Positions 26,248-35,144 of a stretch of 38,480 nt of DNA are shown here, piece after piece. The first letter of the stretch is position 1. Every line of letters starts with the position of its first letter. Position numbers and translations under genes: made by a program. The notes below the pieces were generated by a model. The model was not told where the DNA came from and made no database searches. It saw only the letters and a program-made list of their open reading frames with translations. The stretch is from Tatlockia sp. (GTDB taxonomy: Bacteria > Pseudomonadota > Gammaproteobacteria > Legionellales > Legionellaceae), in assembly GCA_013697725.1 (NCBI GenBank), contig JACCWI010000021.1:1-38480 (forward strand). Direction: 5' to 3'.

Positions 26248-29109
26248 ATGTCAAAAATCCTCGTTTTTCAAGATAGCTATCTCATCTCAGGTATCATGTG
26301 TTTCCAAGGTTGTGGCAATATCATTCAATCTTTTTTAGATAATTGCTTTAATGACTGTAAAAAAGAGAAGCTAATTCCTGAAAATGCACAACTAATTATC
26401 GATGCAGAACCCAGTGGTTTAGGTATTCACCGTTTGATTTTGACCATTGAAACTGAGAATGAACATTTTGAAAAACAGGATAATCTACAGGCTTTACTAC
26501 ATGCTAAATTCAAAGAAAGTCTTGAGTCACTTGATTTCAAAATTCTTGACCCAGAAAATGAAAACTTGGACGAAAGCTCTAATAAAACCAACTGGGTCAA
26601 TATTGCTATCAATTTATTAGCAATAGCTACCATTTTATGTTTATACCTAATTTTTCCAGCTTCAATTCCTCTAACCATTAGCTTAGCTGTGATTTCTTTC
26701 TTAACAACAGCCTTTACGGCGAGAGGCTATTTGGTAAATTTTTACCATAATTTGCGCAATAAAAATTTTGCGAATATGTCCACTACGATAACTTTGGGTT
26801 GGTTTTTATCGCTTGCTCATACTATTTATCACGCTATTCGTATGCCCTTGCTAATTAATTTTTCAATGGTTTTTATGAGTTTTATAATGCCTGTGACGTT
26901 AATTACCTTTATTAATGGAATGGATGAAATAAAACGTCTGGTTTTAAATCGCTCCCGAAAAATGAACATCGAGGGAATGAAATCTCTTTTCCCGCAAATG
27001 GCGGAGGAGTATCGCTACTATCCACTCAATATTGAAGGGACAATCCAACTTAAGCAGTGGCTAGAGGATAAGCAAGGCAATAATACTAAAACGATGGCAG
27101 AAAATCTCAGCGAACTAGATTTCTTAAAAGCAAGTACCACAAATTACGAAAAGAAAAATCTTCTGCAAGAGGGGATGGTCATTGAGGTTAAGCGCGGTGA
27201 ATGTTTCCCTGTTGATTGCATTTTGCTTGAAGAACATACAATTATTGATGCCTCACTTATCACTGGTGAACGGCGACAGGCAAAAAAACTTCGTGATAAA
27301 ATTCCAGCTGGAGCAATAAATTTTGGCCAAAATGTTAAAGTTTATGCTCTCGCTAATAGCTATAATAGTGAAGTCAACCGATTATTATTTCCAGCAAACC
27401 GAGCCAGAACACCTGCTGCTCCAGAAAGCAATTCTAAATTCATTTACCTTTATAGCGCCTTGATTATTTTCGGTATTGTAGTAGCGATTATTTGCCCTCT
27501 TGCTTTAGGGTCTTTTACTCTTCCTCTTTTAATGCAGCTCCTAATGGGAATTCTATTTGCAATTTGTCCTTGCACTATTGCGATAGCTGAACAATTGCCA
27601 AGGTTATTGAGTATGTTTCATCGCCACAATAAAGGAATCCAATTACGAGATGAAAGCCTTACTCTAGACAATAATAATATTCATACTCTAGTCTTTGATA
27701 AAACCGGTACCTTAACCACCGGCAATTCAACAGTGGAATCTTCAGACCTTCACTCTGCTGCACTCTGGGAACGAATTTATCTGCTGGAGAAACACCAAGG
27801 TGCTGAGCATCCTTTAGCCAAAGCGATTTGTAATTATTATGAAGCCAAGACTTCCGATAGGACAATTCTTAATCAAATTGAAAATTCTAAAATTGATATC
27901 CATAATCGAGGTTTGTCAGCATTAGTTCAAGGTAGAACCATTCATATCGGCAATGCAGCCTACTTAAGAGATTGCGGCATTGAGCTCCCTGATTTGAACC
28001 ATTCCAAATTAGAGCAAGGACTTACACCGATTTATGTCGCGGAGGACAAACTTTATCAAGGTGTCATTTTTATCAAACATGAACTGAGACCAGGAATTGC
28101 AGCAGCACTTACTCGCTTAAAAAACGAAGGCAAGAAATTAATCATGTTAACAGGTGATAGTCAATCAGCTGCCTTTGGCTTTAATCAGCAAATTAATAAA
28201 ATTTTCGCCGAAAGCGATATTCATTCGGCACAAATCCCACAGGATAAAGAAAATTTTCTTAAGCAACTAATGTCTACCTCTGAGCTTGATCCGAAGGGTG
28301 TTTGGTTTGTCGGCGATGGATTAAATGATGCACCTTGTGCACGCATTGTTTCTGAAAAAGGCGGAATTTCCTGCGCGATGAATGCAACTGATAAAGCTGC
28401 ATTTTTTACCGATCTTTGTTTAAATGGCTCTTTGGATTATCTTTTTCATCATCAAACTATAAATCAATTCCTAAAGAAAAATTTGCTGCAGAATAAGGGG
28501 ATTTTGATCTTTAGTACGCTTGCATTTTTAGCATTTATCATTAGTTTTTCAGTGGCCGGGATTGCTGTCTCTCCACTTATTCCCTTAACTCTCATGCTAT
28601 CGACTACGTTGTTGGTTTTATTTAATTCGTATCGGATACAACTTTCAATAGATAATTCACTGGACAAAATAACCTCCTGGCCCAAAAAGATTTTAGCCTC
28701 CGATTTATCCCTGGCTCTTCTCATTGTAGCCTGTGCTTTATTAATAGGTGGTATTTTAATTGCAACTCTTGCAACTGGTGGTTTGGCCTTGCCTTTCATG
28801 GCCTTTACAACAGGAACAATTGCTGCATTGAGTAGTTCTTGCACTCTTAGTGCAATCACTTTATTTGGTTTATTTATTGTATTGGTTATATCTCATTTAG
28901 TTAGAGCAAACTGTAAAACACAGGAGCCAATTATGGAGATCCCTACACCACCAGGCGAATTAATAAAACCAGATAAACCGACTTTAGCAGCAATCATTGA
29001 TGAGCAAACCTATAGCTTTAAATTGGGTAAACCTTATAAAACAATACCAAAAGAAAATTTTTCCGAAGAAACCTTAGAGCCTGCATTTTTCCCTGCAGGA
29101 ATTAGTTGA
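26248..29109 (+). CDS. Atypical heavy-metal (P1B-type) transport ATPase
   Basis: This 953-aa integral membrane protein has all P-type ATPase signatures: actuator TGE (residues 339-341), CPC in the ion-path helix (C440-P-C442), phosphorylation motif DKTGTLT (Asp484), P1B-type EHPLA in the nucleotide domain, MLTGDS, and VGDGLNDAP (688-696). The N-terminus has a degenerate ferredoxin-like metal site, SGIMCFQGC, spaced C-x3-C instead of C-x2-C. The CPC helix reads CPCTIAIAEQLP rather than the usual CPCALGLATP. After the standard final helix pair there is an extra hydrophobic region (about 810-890) and a polar tail. Transported metal is uncertain; copper is the nearest guess. I chose ATG 26248 over GTG 26242. 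Confidence 0.85.
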   Translation: MSKILVFQDSYLISGIMCFQGCGNIIQSFLDNCFNDCKKEKLIPENAQLIIDAEPSGLGIHRLILTIETENEHFEKQDNLQALLHAKFKESLESLDFKILDPENENLDESSNKTNWVNIAINLLAIATILCLYLIFPASIPLTISLAVISFLTTAFTARGYLVNFYHNLRNKNFANMSTTITLGWFLSLAHTIYHAIRMPLLINFSMVFMSFIMPVTLITFINGMDEIKRLVLNRSRKMNIEGMKSLFPQMAEEYRYYPLNIEGTIQLKQWLEDKQGNNTKTMAENLSELDFLKASTTNYEKKNLLQEGMVIEVKRGECFPVDCILLEEHTIIDASLITGERRQAKKLRDKIPAGAINFGQNVKVYALANSYNSEVNRLLFPANRARTPAAPESNSKFIYLYSALIIFGIVVAIICPLALGSFTLPLLMQLLMGILFAICPCTIAIAEQLPRLLSMFHRHNKGIQLRDESLTLDNNNIHTLVFDKTGTLTTGNSTVESSDLHSAALWERIYLLEKHQGAEHPLAKAICNYYEAKTSDRTILNQIENSKIDIHNRGLSALVQGRTIHIGNAAYLRDCGIELPDLNHSKLEQGLTPIYVAEDKLYQGVIFIKHELRPGIAAALTRLKNEGKKLIMLTGDSQSAAFGFNQQINKIFAESDIHSAQIPQDKENFLKQLMSTSELDPKGVWFVGDGLNDAPCARIVSEKGGISCAMNATDKAAFFTDLCLNGSLDYLFHHQTINQFLKKNLLQNKGILIFSTLAFLAFIISFSVAGIAVSPLIPLTLMLSTTLLVLFNSYRIQLSIDNSLDKITSWPKKILASDLSLALLIVACALLIGGILIATLATGGLALPFMAFTTGTIAALSSSCTLSAITLFGLFIVLVISHLVRANCKTQEPIMEIPTPPGELIKPDKPTLAAIIDEQTYSFKLGKPYKTIPKENFSEETLEPAFFPAGIS

Positions 29110-29205
29110 TGCAAGAGCCAAGAAAATTCCTTTTATTTTTATTTGGAGACAAATAAGCTATTATCAGAACCCTTTTTCGTAGTAAATTTTTGCTGTTCTT
29201 ATCCA

Positions 29206-31197
29206 ATGACTAGTTACTCTCACTCATTATCTCCATTAAAATATCGTCAAGACATCGATGGCCTAAGAGCTTTTGCGGTTTTAGCGGTGATTGGTTTCCA
29301 TGCCTTTCCCAAATTATTTAAAGGTGGCTTCATCGGCGTTGATGTTTTTTTTGTCATTTCAGGTTATCTCATTTCAACCCTTCTTTATAAAGGTTTAGCC
29401 AATGACAATTTTAGCTTTCGCGAATTTTATGGCAAACGAATCAAACGAATCTTTCCTGCCCTTTTGACTGTATTGTTTTTCTGTCTTGCCCTGGGTTGGT
29501 TTGTTCTTTATCCCGAAGAATATAAACAACTGGGAAAGCATGTTGCTGGCGGCTCTAGCTTCATTTCCAATTTTTTACTTTGGGCGGAAGTGGGTTATTT
29601 TGATAATGCGGCCGAAACCAAGCCTTTATTGCATTTATGGAGCCTGGGTATTGAGGAGCAGTTTTATATAATTTGGCCTATTTTGCTTTGGGCAGCTTGG
29701 AAAAAGCGCTTTAATTTAGTGGTTTTGATTAGCTTTATTGCTCTAAGTTCTTTTTTGCTCACTCTAAAATCCTCTAGTTCCGATGCTATTAAAGTGTTTT
29801 ATTCACCGCAAACTCGCTGTTGGGAATTATTATGTGGAAGTTTACTAGCTTGGGTTACTAGTTTTAAACCGAATAAACTAGCTGCACCTAATGCGCTTCT
29901 CAATTCTATTTTTTCGCTAACAGGCTTTTTATTACTTGCCCTTAGCAGTTTTTGGCTGACCAAATTGGATTTCCCCGGAGCTTGGGCTTTGCTGCCAACT
30001 CTAGGCGCAGTACTAATTATCCTCGCGGGCTCAAAGGCCTGGTTTAATCGCATTATTCTTTCCAATCGCCTAATTATTTGGTTTGGCATAATTAGTTTTC
30101 CTTTGTATTTATGGCATTGGCCTTTATTGTCTTTTGCCCGAATTATTGAAGAAGGCAAACCCTTAACGCGTATCCGTGTGGCTGCTATAGTACTTTCAAT
30201 TGCGCTTGCCTGGCTCACCTATCGCTTTATTGAACAGCCGATTCGTTTTGGCAAGGGATTTGGCAGAATTAAAGTCGCGCTTTTAATGATGTTAATGGTT
30301 TTTGCGGGGGCTTTTGGTTTATCTATTTATCAACAGCAGGGGTTTAATTCCCGGTTTAAGCATTTAGAGGATTTAAATAACTTGATTAGCTTAGTCGATA
30401 ATCCCTATCCCTATATTAAAACTTATGAATGCGGCAAAACCATTCCGGAATTAAAGAATTTCGATTCAGCCGGTGGCTGTCGTTTATCAAAAGAAGCACC
30501 ACCTGACATTTTATTTCTTGGTGATTCCCATACTCATCACTATTACAACGCAATTTTCAACAGCTTCCCGACAAAAACAGTGATGATGGTGGTTCAGCCT
30601 TCTTGTTTGCCCTTTGCTAGCGATACCTTATTAAATGGGGTCTGCAAAAAGAAATACCAGGCAATGCTTTCATTTTTAGAATCCAACTCCTCTATCAAAA
30701 AAGTTTATATTTCCGCGTATTGGGCCTATTTAATGACTGGCGGCTTTGCTAAAACCGGCCCGCGTTGGCGTCAGGTTAAAGACCTTGATACCGAAGGGGT
30801 TAAAACGTTTAAAAAAAATGGTCAGCAGTTTATAACAACTGTGCTTAAGTCAAACAAGGAACTAACTTTTTTAAAAGATATACCTGATCTGGATTTCAAT
30901 ATTCGCTCCTGTTTCAACACCAGACCTTTTCAATTGTCTTATCAACCTAGAAAAACTTGTTGGTTAGACTACGCACACTATGCTAGACGAATTGCTAGCT
31001 ATGATCAGGTTATTTCTGAATTACTCGCCCATTTTAGCCAGGTTAAAATCTATGATCCAAGGCCCTTATTTTGCCAGAATGAAAACTGTGTAGTACAAGC
31101 TAACTCTCTGCCTTATTATGTAAATGGTGATCATTTAAACCATTTTGGAGCGAAATTGGTATTTGAAGATTTATTGACAAAAGAAAGCCTATCTTGA
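29206..31197 (+). CDS. Acyltransferase 3 (OafA-type) with C-terminal SGNH domain
   Basis: This 663-aa membrane O-acyltransferase probably acetylates a surface sugar (LPS or other glycan). The AT3 domain (about residues 1-350) opens with YRQDIDGLRAFAVLAVIGFH, including the catalytic-type His. GGFIGVDVFFVISGYLIS, FYGKRIKRIFPAL and LGIEEQFYIIWPI follow, with about ten hydrophobic helices. The periplasmic C-terminal half is an SGNH hydrolase-like domain. It has FLGDSHTHH (Ser441 nucleophile) and NGDHLNHFGA (His643 region). The open frame reaches back to TTG 29143, but the AT3 opening fits ATG 29206. The gene is about 96 nt after the ATPase gene and may be co-transcribed. Confidence 0.92.
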   Translation: MTSYSHSLSPLKYRQDIDGLRAFAVLAVIGFHAFPKLFKGGFIGVDVFFVISGYLISTLLYKGLANDNFSFREFYGKRIKRIFPALLTVLFFCLALGWFVLYPEEYKQLGKHVAGGSSFISNFLLWAEVGYFDNAAETKPLLHLWSLGIEEQFYIIWPILLWAAWKKRFNLVVLISFIALSSFLLTLKSSSSDAIKVFYSPQTRCWELLCGSLLAWVTSFKPNKLAAPNALLNSIFSLTGFLLLALSSFWLTKLDFPGAWALLPTLGAVLIILAGSKAWFNRIILSNRLIIWFGIISFPLYLWHWPLLSFARIIEEGKPLTRIRVAAIVLSIALAWLTYRFIEQPIRFGKGFGRIKVALLMMLMVFAGAFGLSIYQQQGFNSRFKHLEDLNNLISLVDNPYPYIKTYECGKTIPELKNFDSAGGCRLSKEAPPDILFLGDSHTHHYYNAIFNSFPTKTVMMVVQPSCLPFASDTLLNGVCKKKYQAMLSFLESNSSIKKVYISAYWAYLMTGGFAKTGPRWRQVKDLDTEGVKTFKKNGQQFITTVLKSNKELTFLKDIPDLDFNIRSCFNTRPFQLSYQPRKTCWLDYAHYARRIASYDQVISELLAHFSQVKIYDPRPLFCQNENCVVQANSLPYYVNGDHLNHFGAKLVFEDLLTKESLS

Positions 31198-31266
31198 AAC
31201 TTCAAACGATACTTTTAAATCCAGTTTAGAATGGATTAACCCTGGCACGGATAATCAATCAACTTT

Positions 31267-31286
31267 GTTAATACCAACTTAATAAT
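31267..31286 (+). promoter_or_regulatory. PmrA-box-like direct repeat upstream of coiled-coil gene
   Basis: Half-sites GTTAATACC and CTTAATAAT, with TTAAT starting at 31268 and 31279 (11-nt phase), match 14 of 18 defined positions of the recalled Legionella PmrA consensus. The second half matches 8 of 9. A perfect -10 TATAAT begins at 31294, exactly 7 nt after the box. The expected -35 would fall inside the box, as for an activator site. Confidence 0.5.
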
Positions 31287-31334
31287 TAGTCATTATAATT
31301 AAAGTTATCAACAAAAATTAACAGAGAAGCTTAA

Positions 31335-34300
31335 ATGGGCGGAATTTTTGAAAATCTTAAAAAGTTCACTCAAAATCTAGAGGAACTCAAAGCAAGTATT
31401 CAGCTGTCAAAGCCCTCTAACCATAAATGGGAACGGTCTAGAGCTTTCTTAAAGCGAGAAGATGCGAATCAAGATTTTGCTGATCCCCTTATTTTGCCTA
31501 ATAATTTTTCGATTCCACAAAATGCAGAATTTGTATCACCCGCTAATTCGCCCTATCCTGATAATGTGCTGCAAGCCCTTTGGAATATTGCTGATATTGT
31601 CATTGGCTCAGCATCAATCTCAGGCGTAGCCCTTTTAGTTTGGGACTCAACGGAACTTAACCAAAACTTCGGCTATTTAGACAATTATGCTAGCAGGGTT
31701 CCTAAAATTGTCGATAAAAAAACACTTTTAGCAGGTAAAGCTTTATTAAAATTTTTAAATCAAATTGACTTAAATGACTTAAAAGAACTTTTCGATACCT
31801 TCAAAATTGGCAATTTCTATCAACAAAATGCAGAGATTATCAATGAAATAAAACCTTTATTGGATAAACGAATAAAAGTTTATGAAGCTTTTAATCCAGA
31901 AATACTCTCAGAAACCAATGAATTACGTTCAAAAGTGGCTAAAATTCAGGCTGATCTCGATATAAATTACGTATCTAAACTGAAAGAACAAAAAAATACC
32001 TTGATTCAAGAAGTGGAACTTAGCAGCAAACTTATTAATAATTCCCTTTCTTCTGAGGAAGAGCTTGAAAAATCCCTTAATCAATTAACAACTTGTACAG
32101 ACTTGGTTAAAAAAAATTTAGATAGTTTTATAACCAATTATGAAGCGGCAATTGAGGGAGATGCTAAATTAAGCAAACCAGTTAAATCTTCGGTATTCAC
32201 AGAATTTTTAGAAACTTACAAAAGACATCAAACTTTTGAAAATTATCCATTTTTAGAGGACGATAAAGCTAATTTAATCAGCGAATGGCTCATGCTTTAT
32301 AATAATGATGAGATAAAGTTAGTCAATGAAGACCTACTAAAGGCAGCTAATGGTTTTTATAAAAATAGTGTTGCATTCGTCAATCTAGATCTCAATAAAG
32401 CAGCAAAGCAAATTATTTTCTTGAAAATTAAAATAGAAAGGGTCAAGAGTAGATTGGACTTCATCACTATAGTAAAAGGGAAAGCTGTAGCTGCTATGAC
32501 GGAATCCACAAATGATGATAAAGAAACTGCATTCATTGAAAATATTAGGCATTCTTCTGACTTAGTCAATAAACTTAAAATTTACCAAAAGACGCTAATC
32601 GATAGCAAATTAAATCTAAATGACGCTGAGTTATCTAAACAATTTGATATACCGCAAACTGTTCTTAATAATGCTAAATCTTTTTATCTTGCTAAAATTG
32701 ACGAAGAACTTCTGTTAATTAAACCATTAATTCAAAACACGATTGAAAAGAAAGAGACCTATACTGCAAATCTTGCAAAAATGTCTTCAGCAGGCAAGCA
32801 AAGAGTCATTGCAATGGTAGATAGTCGGGTTCACACAGCTTTCCAGCAATTAGAAAAATCTAAAAAACAAGAATCGCAACTTAATTTTCAGAATTATCTG
32901 TTTATCAATCGTGAATTTGAACCAACAAAAAAAGCCATCAGTCAAAACTACGATCCTCAGATTGCTAAACTAGATGGCCAAATCAATGAACGTCTGGCAA
33001 TACTTTCTAAAGCGCATAGTAAATTAGAGGAATTCAAACAAATTATTTCAGAAAATACAGAAATCTATCTACCAATCGATAAAATCTCCCAAGAAGAGTT
33101 AATACAACATCTGGATTTGCATCCAAAAAGTCAGACAGCGAAAAACATAAAAGCAATTTATGCAGAGTCAGAGGCCGCTTTAAGTTGGAGCCTTCTTAAT
33201 AGCGCTAGCCATGTTTTAAATCGAATTAGCTCTACAATTTTCCCCTCTTATACTTACTTTCAACAAAATGCACCGCAGTTATTGACATTAATTGAGAAAA
33301 AAATAGTAGAAATTTCAACTGAGTTAACTAGCGACTATGAAGACACCTCAAGCAAAGAGCCTGAAACTAATCTCCATAACCTTAACAAGGCTAAAAAGAA
33401 GCTAAACAACTTAAAAATAGAAAAAATGAGTGGGTTTATCCTGCAAAAAAGAGAACTTACTCAAGCCATTAAAAAAATAAAACTCACTGTGACTTTGGAT
33501 CAATTCAAGTACCAGTTAGCCTCGGTCGCTTCAAAGGCTCAACACCTGGAATACCGGTTGGATGCAGTGGATAATCTTCTGGCTGACCAATCTACCGATG
33601 AAAAAGCTAAGCTCAAATCTATTTTAGGTTTGCTTGATAATTCTAATAGAGATAATTCATTTAAAAGATTGCATTCGGATTTTCATAATCAATTAATTGG
33701 CTTAGGTAATTCTTTAGAAACCCTTACAAAAATGCCCGAATTAAAGTTGTCACAAAACCAAATTGAAACCTTTGTAGGAGAACTTCAAAGCCTGGGTAAG
33801 AAAGACGCTATTTTAATGGATAGAAAAGGCTGTTTTTTTGAAAAAATCTTACCTTTAACAACAAATTATCAGAAAATGAAATTGGAAAAAGAACTAACGA
33901 TTACTAGCCAAGCCGATTTCAAAGAAAAAAATCATCAAATAATCGCAAGAGGCGAGAATCAAGGATCCTCTAGCATCAGCCTGGCAGCGAGAGATCGCAA
34001 ACTAAATGCTATACATGAGCAATTTTTTAGTAAAAATCCAGAGTCTAAAGGTTCTTTTTTCAGCTACTTAACGGAACGAAGCTCTGTTCATTTTTTAAAA
34101 GATTGTTTTAGTAAACTGGCTGCTTTATTTCTCGGCAATTTTTATCTAACTCCCGAAGAAGAACGAAGGGACTATATCAATAATTTATCATTAGCCTTTA
34201 AACATTATCAGCGTGGTGATTTCCCCGCTATAGCGGTAACCGCTGAAATAGTTAAAGGGAAAGAAAAATACAACCCGAATGAAGATGGAGAGGCCTATGA

Positions 34301-34427
34301 TCAGAAACTTGCTAATCTTTTATCAGAACTAAGACTAACAATTTTAGATTTTGAAAATGAATTTGACCTTAATCAAGAGCAAGGGGAAAATATTACTCTA
34401 ACCTCTTCCTCAACTTTAAAACATTAG
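31335..34427 (+). CDS. Large coiled-coil protein (1030 aa), candidate Dot/Icm effector
   Basis: The family is not recognised with certainty. The protein is almost entirely helical and rich in Lys, Glu, Leu, Asn and Ser. A single moderately hydrophobic patch lies at about residues 80-103 (ALWNIADIVIGSASISGVALLVW). Long heptad-like segments occur at about 190-260, 330-400 and 690-760. Near the C-terminus is KLAALFLGNFYLTPEEERRDYI, then an acidic tail (FENEFDLNQEQGEN) and a Ser/Thr-rich end. That resembles an E-block translocation signal. Size and architecture recall the SidH/SdhA class of Legionella effectors, but I cannot assign it there. It has a PmrA-like box and is monocistronic, convergent with the SPOR gene. 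Confidence 0.75.
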   Translation: MGGIFENLKKFTQNLEELKASIQLSKPSNHKWERSRAFLKREDANQDFADPLILPNNFSIPQNAEFVSPANSPYPDNVLQALWNIADIVIGSASISGVALLVWDSTELNQNFGYLDNYASRVPKIVDKKTLLAGKALLKFLNQIDLNDLKELFDTFKIGNFYQQNAEIINEIKPLLDKRIKVYEAFNPEILSETNELRSKVAKIQADLDINYVSKLKEQKNTLIQEVELSSKLINNSLSSEEELEKSLNQLTTCTDLVKKNLDSFITNYEAAIEGDAKLSKPVKSSVFTEFLETYKRHQTFENYPFLEDDKANLISEWLMLYNNDEIKLVNEDLLKAANGFYKNSVAFVNLDLNKAAKQIIFLKIKIERVKSRLDFITIVKGKAVAAMTESTNDDKETAFIENIRHSSDLVNKLKIYQKTLIDSKLNLNDAELSKQFDIPQTVLNNAKSFYLAKIDEELLLIKPLIQNTIEKKETYTANLAKMSSAGKQRVIAMVDSRVHTAFQQLEKSKKQESQLNFQNYLFINREFEPTKKAISQNYDPQIAKLDGQINERLAILSKAHSKLEEFKQIISENTEIYLPIDKISQEELIQHLDLHPKSQTAKNIKAIYAESEAALSWSLLNSASHVLNRISSTIFPSYTYFQQNAPQLLTLIEKKIVEISTELTSDYEDTSSKEPETNLHNLNKAKKKLNNLKIEKMSGFILQKRELTQAIKKIKLTVTLDQFKYQLASVASKAQHLEYRLDAVDNLLADQSTDEKAKLKSILGLLDNSNRDNSFKRLHSDFHNQLIGLGNSLETLTKMPELKLSQNQIETFVGELQSLGKKDAILMDRKGCFFEKILPLTTNYQKMKLEKELTITSQADFKEKNHQIIARGENQGSSSISLAARDRKLNAIHEQFFSKNPESKGSFFSYLTERSSVHFLKDCFSKLAALFLGNFYLTPEEERRDYINNLSLAFKHYQRGDFPAIAVTAEIVKGKEKYNPNEDGEAYDQKLANLLSELRLTILDFENEFDLNQEQGENITLTSSSTLKH

Positions 34428-34472
34428 CCAATATCGTTGAGAATCTTAGAGCAGGTACAAATCTAGATTAAA

Positions 34473-35144
34473 TTAAGCATTAGCCTTACGAATTATACCC
34501 CTAATGCGTTCATTCTGAGCTAAACCTAATTGCGTTTTTTCAGCGATTGCGCGGGAATTGAAAGGACCAGCAATTACTCTAAACCAAGAGCCCTGTTGTT
34601 GCGAAGTCGCTATAACTTTAACGTCAAACCCTTTCAGAGTAAGAGCAGCTTTCATATGTTCAGCATCTTGTTTATTTTTGAAAGCCGCAAGCTGGATGAG
34701 ATAGGAATCTTTATCAGAGTTAGCAAGCGTTATTGGTTTTCCTTCTGTAACAGGTACCAGTTTCGCGGTTGGTTGCAAGGTCACCGTAACTGGCGATTTT
34801 GTGGTGGCAACGAGGGCTTGGGGTGGCAACACTGGCTTAACTTGTGCAATCAGCTGCGGTTTATTGATCACCGCAGTTAATCTATGACCGTCCTTGGCAA
34901 GCAGAGTATAAAATTCAAAATTAGGTTTCGGTAATTCTGGCTCTTTAGCCTTTGCTTGTAATAGCGGTTGTTGTCCTTTATGTTTACTCAAAATATTTGC
35001 ATTAACCCATGAACTAAGGCTGGTGAAGTCAAATACTGTGGCTGCTAAGTAGCCAAATAAAAAAGAAGCAAGTATCCCAAAAAAGCGCTTGGGCGCATTG
35101 CTTCGTCGTACTGCAGGCCTTCTTCTTCCGTAATCCTTTGCCAT
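34473..35144 (-). CDS. SPOR domain protein, FtsN-like
   Basis: This 223-aa bitopic inner-membrane protein has a short basic cytoplasmic tail (KDYGRRRPAVRRSNAPKRF), a TM helix at about residues 20-42 and a Pro/Lys/Thr-rich periplasmic linker. The C-terminal SPOR domain (about 147-222: YLIQLAAFKNKQDAEHMKAA, WFRVIAGPFNSRAIAEKTQ) binds denuded septal peptidoglycan. Position directly after argS is where Pseudomonas and relatives carry ftsN, supporting a cell-division role. The ATG overlaps the argS stop codon by one base (TGATG), so translational coupling is likely. A GTG one codon earlier is a possible alternative. Confidence 0.88.
   Translation of the reverse strand: MAKDYGRRRPAVRRSNAPKRFFGILASFLFGYLAATVFDFTSLSSWVNANILSKHKGQQPLLQAKAKEPELPKPNFEFYTLLAKDGHRLTAVINKPQLIAQVKPVLPPQALVATTKSPVTVTLQPTAKLVPVTEGKPITLANSDKDSYLIQLAAFKNKQDAEHMKAALTLKGFDVKVIATSQQQGSWFRVIAGPFNSRAIAEKTQLGLAQNERIRGIIRKANA

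Noticed and set aside
28464..28859. 131-residue minus-strand frame inside the P-type ATPase gene
   Set aside because: Its composition is what the reverse complement of a membrane-helix region gives; the plus-strand ATPase is certain.
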